The translations under genes and the position numbers were made by a program. The notes beneath the pieces were generated by a model, which worked only from the letters and a program-made list of their open reading frames with translations, was not told where the DNA came from and ran no database searches. From Sweltsa coloradensis (Eukaryota; Arthropoda; Insecta; Plecoptera; Chloroperlidae), in contig JAMZAV010000971.1 of the NCBI GenBank assembly GCA_024449915.1, forward strand, positions 124,001 to 188,000: a DNA stretch of 64,000 nucleotides, read 5' to 3'. Each line of letters starts with the position of its first letter. The stretch's first letter is position 1. Below are positions 56,753 through 64,000 of this stretch, in pieces.

Positions 56753-56826
56753 GTCCCAGTAGCTCAATTGGTAAGGGCACTGGTACTTAGAGCCGGAGGT
56801 TCTGGGTCCGATCCCCAGTCGGGGCA
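56753..56826 (+). tRNA. tRNA-like sequence, anticodon UUA by position
   Basis: 74 nt. Acceptor 6 of 7 pairs, D-stem GCTC/GGGC, anticodon stem CTGGT/GCCGG, T-stem CTGGG/CCCAG perfect, followed by TTTT. The loop ACTTAGA places UUA as anticodon, which would read the UAA stop, and has C at position 33. A tRNA-derived repeat or pseudogene is likelier than a suppressor tRNA. It lies between two Helitron-like copies. Confidence 0.45.
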
Positions 56827-56860
56827 CACTTTTACGACAATTGCAATCATTCAATAAATA

Positions 56861-58433
56861 CTAGGAAAACGCTTAAGTCCCGCCACGTTGTTGGATGAGC
56901 GTTATTGGTGCATTGAGCTGCATTGTGTTATGCGGATTTTCTGTTGTTCTGTGAAAAACTCATTTCTAAGTTAAAGATTTTTTTTAAAATTAAATTAAAT
57001 AAAAAAAATAAACTGTTTTTTTATTAATCGTAATTTTAAAAAAAGAAAAAATCGTAAAATTGCGATTTTCATAAGAAATAATTATTCGATTGCGCTCAAA
57101 TTTAACACGAGTATATTTATTCATGAAATTAAGGTTCTGTGAAAAAATCATACAATAGGATAAAGCATGTAGGTGTTACTAGGAAAACGCTTAAGTCCCG
57201 CCGCGTTGATGGATGAGCGTAATTGGTGCATTGAGCTGCCATGTGTTTTTGCGAATTTTCTGTTGTTCTGTGGAAAAATCATTACTAAGTTGAATTCTTT
57301 TTAAATTAAATTAAATTAATTAAATTAAATTAAAATTAACTTAAATTTTTTAATTTATTAATCGTAATTGTTAAAAAAAATCGTAAAATTGCGATTTTTA
57401 TAAGAAATAATTTCTCGATTGCGCTCAAATTTAACACTAATATATAAAATCATAAAATTAAGGTTCTGCGAAAAATCATTACAATCGGATAAAGCATGTA
57501 GGTGTTATAAGTCAAAGAATTGTTTAAAAAAAGAAAAAACCCGTAAAATTTCAATTTTTATGATAAATATTTTTTCAATTGCGCTCAAATTTCACAAGAA
57601 TATCTAAATTCATAAAATAAAGGTTCTGTGCAAAAATCATTAAAATCGGATAAAGCATGTAGGTGTTATAAGTCAAAGAAATTTTAAAAAATCGAAAAAA
57701 ATCGTAAAACTGCGATTTTCATAAGAAATAATTTGCCGATAGCGCTCAAAAACGTGGCAGTTCTAAGTTCAGAGATTTCGAAGGTCTCCATAAAATTTCA
57801 TCAGCAATCGGAGTATCGGTTTAGCCGGAATCGTGGGACAAACAGACAAAAAAAAAAAAAAAAAAAAAAAAGAAAGAAAAAAAAAAAAACATTCCGGATT
57901 TTTTTCTCCAGTGTAGTAGAATGGAATCTTCGCTTCGCTCGCTACGCTCGCTACGCTCATCCAATAAGTCAAAGAATTGTTTGAAAAAAGAAAAAAAACG
58001 TAAATTTCGATTTTCATGAGAATAACATTTTTCGGTTACGCTCAAATTTCACACGAATATCTTAATCATAAAATTAAGGTTCTGTGAAAAAATCATTACA
58101 ATCGGATAAAGCATGTAGGTGTTAAGAGGTCGAAGAAATTTTTTAAAAATCGAAAAAAATCGTAAAATTTGTTTTTTTATAAGAAAAAATTTCCCGATTG
58201 CGCTCAAAAACGTGGCAGTACTAAGTTCAGAGATTTCGAAGCCTCCATAAAATTTCATCGCAATCGGAGTATCGGGTTTAGCCGGAATCGTGTTGCTACA
58301 CACACAAAAATACGAAAGAAAGAAAGAAAGAAAGAAAGAAAAGAAAAGAAAAAAAAAACATTCCGGATTTTTTTCTCCGGTGTAGTGAAATGGAATCTTC
58401 GCTTCGCTCGCTACGCTCGCTACGCTCATCCAA
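56861..58433 (-). mobile_element. Helitron-like element, interior type I, interrupted
   Basis: Starts CTAGGAAAACGC at 56861 and ends GCTCATCCAA at 58433. It is split by the copy at 57179-57964. The two halves join as gtaggtgtta/taagtcaaagaa, which is the normal internal sequence of the family. Confidence 0.8.
57179..57964 (-). mobile_element. Helitron-like element, nested
   Basis: Complete copy from CTAGGAAAACGC to GCTCATCCAA inserted inside another copy, between A and T, with no duplicated bases. Confidence 0.85.
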
Positions 58434-61420
58434 TTATATAGAATGGTCAATATTCAAAACGAAATCCAACTGCGTTGCTCGAAACATACTAAATACAATA
58501 ATGCAGATAATATATTTAAACAATTTGTTATTTCCTAATTGAAAAGTAATATATTAGCATTATTATGACAATATTTATTACTTTGTAGTATCTTATATTC
58601 TGATAGCTTAAATTTAGTTAAATAACATAAAAGTACATGCTACAAGGACACACAGCCGCATATGAGGACCACCTCACTACGAGAGAAATGGGACATTCAA
58701 ATATGTTAACATTCATAATACTATACCAGACATTTTACAGACATACTAACTTACTGAATAGGATAGTCTTTAAATAATTACTTACCTTGCATGTATTATA
58801 CAATCACATAGTACCTGCTTTTAAGTCTAAAACATATATTTATGTTAAGCATTTCAATGCCCCACTGTACTGAAATCAAAAAAGAGAAAAATAAATTGAA
58901 AAACAATTACAAAGAAAAAAGGAACAGATTTTTTTGAAACCATTTAGAAAGAATTAACACAAAGAAAAGTTAATTTCTATGCTCGAGTCTTAAACCCAGG
59001 TAAATGTAAATACCGGTACTCCTAACAATTATAATGTTATAATAATGGGCCTAATTCTAGAGGTTCAACCAATTGATCAACAAAAATTCAGGACCAATGA
59101 TAAGATTACCTCCCAAAGGAAAAACTGGACAATCTAGACAGAGAATAACATGTAAGAGTACCTTGCTTGAAAATATAACGATGATGGAAATAGTAAACTG
59201 GGATTCTGAAGAGACAAGTTTTTTGACTAGCAACAATAAATCAACCAAAAGAGAGAGTATACAGGAGTAAATTGAGGAAGATAATCAATTTCTCAAAGCT
59301 GTTTGGTTAATAATAAATCATAATCATTGTGCGTTTGTTATACATACTTACATACCATACATACTAGTTTATGTTTAGCTTATTGTACCTTATACTCTCT
59401 CCATCTCACCGATTATAATATGTTATTGAAAGCCCCCTACAAGTCGCTAGGCCCATTCGGTGCTTGACCAATGAAAGTAAACCGAACCACTCAACTGTAA
59501 AATAAAGAACAATACCATACAATTATCATTATCAATTTTAAATGGTGAATACCTATATTCTGAAAATTGGCAACTGTGATTATTGTAATTTATAAACTAA
59601 AGTAAAGTATCAATACGATACTGAATTCCAAAGGGAAACATACATACATATGGAATTTCTCAACCATTATGTACAGTATTTTTCTAGGAACCTATGAACT
59701 GAAGTGTACCGGTACATGAAAATAGAATTCCTACCACAAACAATAAATACAGTTTTGAGCAAACCCTGTATAGAAAAAACTATTTAGCTAGAGTTATCTA
59801 CATACCTGGGTAGTAATCTAAACGGAATAACGCGTTACTGTAAAAATTACTTTTTAGTACCGAGCAGTAATTAATTACAATTTCTCAATGTAAAGTAAGA
59901 GTATTTCACTACTTTAACATTAATTTGGTGTTAGAACGACGTTACTTTTGACCGCGGCGACGGCACTTGTTTCAAATATCAGTCACTGGCCAGTGACACC
60001 AAAGTGTATACGAGTATTGCCGGAGAACAATGTATGCAGAAGCATTTTGAACAATTTGTAGGTCTCGATCGAGAATTTCGATCCGAGTTTATCTATTTAA
60101 ACTAGTCATGTTTACTTTTGGTACTTACCTCTATCACAACCGTTGATGAGAAATTATTAATGCACCATAAACTTTCAGTCTGTGTCAAATAAATGTAATG
60201 AATTGTTACACTGTAGTGATACAAAACATTCCATACATTATCATAATCAATTTTAAATGAATACTATAGTCATTAAAATTGTGCAACTGTGGTTAAAATT
60301 GTGATTAAACTAAACAGAAAGTACAATACGATACTGCAATTCAGGAAACATTCTAATAATATGGAATTTCTGAAGTATGTCATATTTTTTCTAAAAATGA
60401 ACGTAATTTCATACCGGTACTGGGAAAAGTAACTAAAAAGAATTTAGTACTTTGAGCAACAAATTTCATTATTCAAAAGAAATTTAGGTAGAGTATCTAA
60501 ATAGTAAACACATACCTTTCAATGATTTGCAAGTATTTACCAGTACCGGTGTAAGTACTATATTTCATCCTTTTCCAATTTGTTAAGAGATCAGCTTTTA
60601 AGTCTTGTCTGAAAAAATAATATATATTAATTCAAATTCTCTACTGAAAACAACCTACTCAGAAGATGGTCTTACTGCCCAAACTACTAAACAATAATCA
60701 ATAACATTGAATATACAAATCTACAATAGTCTCAATATTTGCTCTCTTACAAACCTCTTCATTCTACCTAGACCTTTAGTAAAGCCCCAAACCAACCTTG
60801 TCGAACCAGACGCCATCGATGAGAAAATAATGATTGACGAGCAGTCAGAATTTCATATCGAAGCTCACTGGTTCGCAATGTTTTTTCTGCGGATTTTGCC
60901 AAGATTGATCAGGATAGTTTGGAACATAACACAATTTATTGTAGGTGTCAATGCAAGGAAGGCTCCAAAATCACCATTTACATTCACCCTAATATTTTAG
61001 TGATGAATTAGAAAGTCAAAGTGCAGAAACTTCAACCCCAAATCAGATATGTAGACCACCCGTATTGAAAGTATTGATGGATTGATCCAACGGCATAATG
61101 AGTCCTTGATTGCGTTTTGCAATTACAGCCCATTTCTTGGAGCGATGAAGAGATCGACCAAATACGCTTACCATCACAGGATAAATATGACTGCCGCATG
61201 TATCTCCACCATTGTACCGCGGAGAACAAAGAGAAGCATAATGTGGCAAATAAGCATGCATAAAGGCATATTAAGTATTAACCAAATGGCTTGGTATTGG
61301 TATACTTGTGTGTTAAGAGATTTACAAAGTTCTCTGAAACTTTCATCAGAACACAGTAGCCATTTACCTGGTAGAGCCAAATGGGGGGAAAAAACATTTA
61401 AGAAAACCTGATCTTTATTA
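58434..61420. other. 3' flank of the array, no gene recognised
   Basis: AT-rich, non-repetitive by eye. Short open frames (for example 60707-61000) have no splice support or recognisable domain. Confidence 0.4.
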
Positions 61421-61423
61421 TTG

Positions 61424-61653
61424 CCCTCGCACCCACCGTCTCCTATGAGCGACACACGCGGTGCTAGGAAACGGTGGGTCTGAGGAGGATATTGTCCTCG
61501 CACCCACCGTCTCCTATGAGCGACACACGCGGTGCAGTAAAGTAAATAGGAAACGGTGGGTCTGAGGAGGATATTGTCCTCGCACCCACCGTCTCCTATG
61601 AGCGACACACGCGGTGCAGTAAAGTAAATAGGAAACGGTGGGTCTGAGGAGGT
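61424..61653 (+). repeat. Hairpin tandem repeat, 3 units of 72-82 bp
   Basis: Units start cctcgcacccaccgtctcct at about 61424, 61496 and 61578. Within each unit acccaccgt..tcct pairs with aggaaacggtgggt, so every unit can fold. The first unit lacks the agtaaagtaaat insert. Confidence 0.85.
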
Positions 61654-62552
61654 TATTGCGCCCATTGGTAGGCAACTGATGTTATTGTTTTTCATGCTAC
61701 ACACATCAAATGATACCAATATCCTATTTCAAGACATAATATCAATAGTAACAAATGCTAGCAGTTTTAGTTCTACAATCCATGTAAACATGTAAAGCTA
61801 CATTCGTAAAATGTTGGCAACATGTTTTTCTCTGGACCGGCGGTCTAGTTAACAATACACAATACACAAAACAACAAAAAGATAAGACTGCAGGTTTGGT
61901 AAAAAATGTTATGCCATGTTACTATGAACGAGACTTAAGTCTGCGAATAAGCAATTATGTTCATTTTGATGGGTATAGATACTAGATAGACTACAGAATA
62001 CTGTCAGTGAATATTATGGCACAACTACATGGTTGTTGTTGACATGAACATTAAAAATTCAAATCTAGCATGAATACCAAAGTCACTCAGGAATTGGTTG
62101 AAACTAATAGTGAGTAATAGGATAACAGGGAAATGATTGAATAAATCTAACAGTGTTGAAACGTTTAGGCTACATATAATTAGAACAAATACAATATTTT
62201 TCGATGCATAAAATTATCAACAGTCACTAGGTTAAACATTGCAAAAACATATAAATACTATAACATAATAACATAACAATAAAAAAGCATAAATGACTAG
62301 TATATAGTATAATGAATGACACTAGTCATCTAAAGAAGCATAACTGCCTGACTAGTATATTATTATTAATCACACTGACATTGAGGGGTAATACTACTAC
62401 ACAGCCTACTACTCTCATTATATGATTTGTCATTGAGTTGTGTCCCACAAGCCGTTTCCTGAATTCAAGTACACTAAGTACGTACAAAATATGTTACGTA
62501 CCAAACAGACAGGTATTGCGAGTTAAAAAAAACTCGAGTTTAGGGGGGGACT
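61654..62552. other. Intergenic, nothing recognised
   Basis: AT-rich sequence without long frames, repeats or RNA genes that I can support. Confidence 0.4.
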
Positions 62553-62742
62553 ATAAGACCCCATTTATATAAATAGCGTTCGACGCGAGTTCGTGGGTTA
62601 CGCGGGTAAAATTCTGCGTTTAACGTTTAACAACAGAGTAGCTACGAGGGTTGAGTTATCAATGCAAATTTGCAAATTTTGAACTCGCGTTCCGACCCGC
62701 GTCCCAACTCGAGTCGAACGCTAATAATATAAACGGGGTCTA
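62553..62742. mobile_element. MITE with TA-flanked GACCCC ends
   Basis: Left end taagaccccatttatat..agcgttcgacgcgagtt and right end aactcgagtcgaacgct..ataaacggggtcta are inverted. About 185 bp, flanked by TA. Non-coding. Confidence 0.6.
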
Positions 62743-63540
62743 AGGAGATTAATTCATGTCGAGGGGAACGTGCTGGAGCCATGACAGATCAGATTGTGGA
62801 AAAAGATGGGGTGGATGCGGCCATTTAGGGGCAGTGGATAATCTCAAGGTCATCACTGGAGAAATGTCTCGGGAAACATTCGAGCATAAAAAAATTGGAA
62901 GAAAATGGCGCGACATACACTTCAGGGCTAATAAGTCAGATAAGGAGTTTCACATAGTTTTTAGATTTATAATTACTATTAGGTTGCCGAGGGTACTCAA
63001 TCCTCTCCTACTCGAATCCAATTTTGAGATTCGATTAAAAAAAATATATTTGTTTCTTACCATAAAGAACACCACTATGACCTTGGATACGAAAATCCAA
63101 TACTCTTTACAATACATATTCAGGAAGCTGTCTGCTCTAAGTAGTAGGACCCAGGGTACTATTTACCTGCCGGATACAATAGTTTAGAACACTTGAGGCC
63201 TACACATCAATAACCGCTACACGCTCTCATCATACAGCCTTGATTGTATACGATCCAGATTTAGTAAACTACAGTAAATAGAAGATTTTAGGACATTTTG
63301 CTGGTTTGGTAATGCTTTGTTACTTAATACATATGTTTAAAATGGGATTTAGTTAACTGGCTTATTGATCAAGCTGGAGAGGTTATTTATTTATACAATA
63401 ATACTGACACATACACAAACGACACAAATATGATATGCCCAAAAAATAATAAAGTTAAGATGGATTCATGGTCGAAATCTATCTCAAATGTCCGCCTGAC
63501 AAATTTACTGCTCGATGCAAATTATATTACCTTATTTCTC
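62743..63540. other. Intergenic with one unsupported 143-codon frame
   Basis: An open frame at 62756-63187 on + begins directly after the MITE. It has no recognisable domain and no exon signals, and I treat it as chance. Confidence 0.3.
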
Positions 63541-63668
63541 TATTTGGTTAGTCGGGAAACACTCCCGTAGGTGTAATTGTTATTATTTACTACAATTCAG
63601 AAATTAAAAAAGTCTGCCCCCACCGGGATTCGAACCACCAATTTGATCGTTGCAGTACTGTTCCATCC
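63541..63668 (-). repeat. tRNA-derived SINE (minus copy of an inverted pair)
   Basis: Minus strand: B-box ggttcgaatcccgg, then gactttttaatttctgaatt, gtagtaaataataac, cacctacgggagtgtttccc and gactaaccaaata. This is the fullest head-body order in the window. Confidence 0.65.
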
Positions 63669-63711
63669 ATTCAGATGTATAATGCAACTACAATTCAGAG
63701 AATAAAATGTA

Positions 63712-63830
63712 CCCGTCCTGATGGTCTAGTGGTTAAGACGTCCAAATAGAATGTGGGAGACCCGTGGTTCGAATCCCAGTTGGGGCGGACATTTTTAATT
63801 TCTGAATTGTAGTAAATAATTTTATTACCT
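63712..63830 (+). repeat. tRNA-derived SINE (plus copy of an inverted pair)
   Basis: Head tcctgatggtctagtggtta and B-box ggttcgaatccca, then acatttttaatttctgaatt and gtagtaaataa. The body is truncated. It faces away from the copy at 63541. Confidence 0.6.
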
Positions 63831-64000
63831 TAGTTATTTTGTAATTAAATCATTATTTTACTTATTGCCACTTGGTATCAAACGGCTAACCGCTAAATGG
63901 TTTGATGAAATAATTCTGATTTTGTGAAAATGTGCATAGGCATATTTTTTAATGGCACCAGTAATTCACGAGGAACCAAATTTACGAAAAAGATTTTCCA

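Noticed and set aside
60707..61000. 97-codon frame with a hydrophobic stretch
   Set aside because: No homology recognised and no paralogous copy or splice context to support it.
61174..61719. 181-codon minus-strand frame with internal repeats
   Set aside because: It runs through the hairpin tandem repeat, and the internal peptide repeats mirror the DNA units.
62756..63187. 143-codon open frame on the + strand
   Set aside because: No recognisable domain, no exon signals, an AT-rich second half and a position directly after a MITE. Likely chance.

Overview
The window is eukaryotic nuclear DNA from an animal, AT-rich and dense in repeats. Coding exons are short and lie kilobases apart, with GT..AG introns, AATAAA signals, tRNA-derived SINEs, non-LTR retrotransposon fragments, foldback elements and a very active rolling-circle-like transposon family. 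Nothing in it fixes the phylum. The genes belong to the gustatory-receptor-like (GRL) seven-transmembrane family, known in arthropods and also in several non-arthropod invertebrates. I therefore infer an invertebrate, possibly not an arthropod, and go no further.

The backbone is a tandem array of GRL genes on the + strand. Gene A contributes only its last exon (1958-2068). Gene B (14887-29294) and gene C (34393-55479) are complete. Each has seven exons, intron phases 1,0,0,0,0,0, and a predicted product of 440 residues. Both end with the family signature TYLVVLLQF, placed directly after a phase-0 intron. B and C are about 95% identical by hand comparison, and most differences fall in exons 3 and 4 (TM3 and the TM5-loop-TM6 region). 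Introns and intergenic spacers are also paralogous, so the window holds about two tandem units of roughly 20-25 kb. Each unit can be used to see what was inserted in the other.

Layout: 1-1957, last intron of gene A, with a hAT-like MITE and an inverted copy of the GRL 5' flank. 2069-14886, A-B spacer, with foldback elements, Helitron-like copies and a roughly 3.85-kb inverted-repeat transposon carrying a decayed PIN-like gene. 14887-29294, gene B, with a MITE at its first splice donor, a partial exon-1 duplication and an eight-unit minisatellite next to exon 4. 29295-34392, B-C spacer with an RTE-like LINE fragment. 34393-55479, gene C, whose introns are swollen by Helitron-like insertions. 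55480-64000, 3' flank with nested Helitron-like copies, a hairpin tandem repeat, a MITE and inverted SINEs, and no gene I can recognise.

The most distinctive non-genic signal is a family of at least 25 elements. They share one end (TTGGATGAGCG, then AGCGAAGCGAAG) and a hairpin plus CCTAG at the other. They insert between A and T without target duplication, which is shown by paralogous empty sites and nested copies. Three different interiors share these ends. I interpret them as Helitron/Helentron-like non-autonomous elements.
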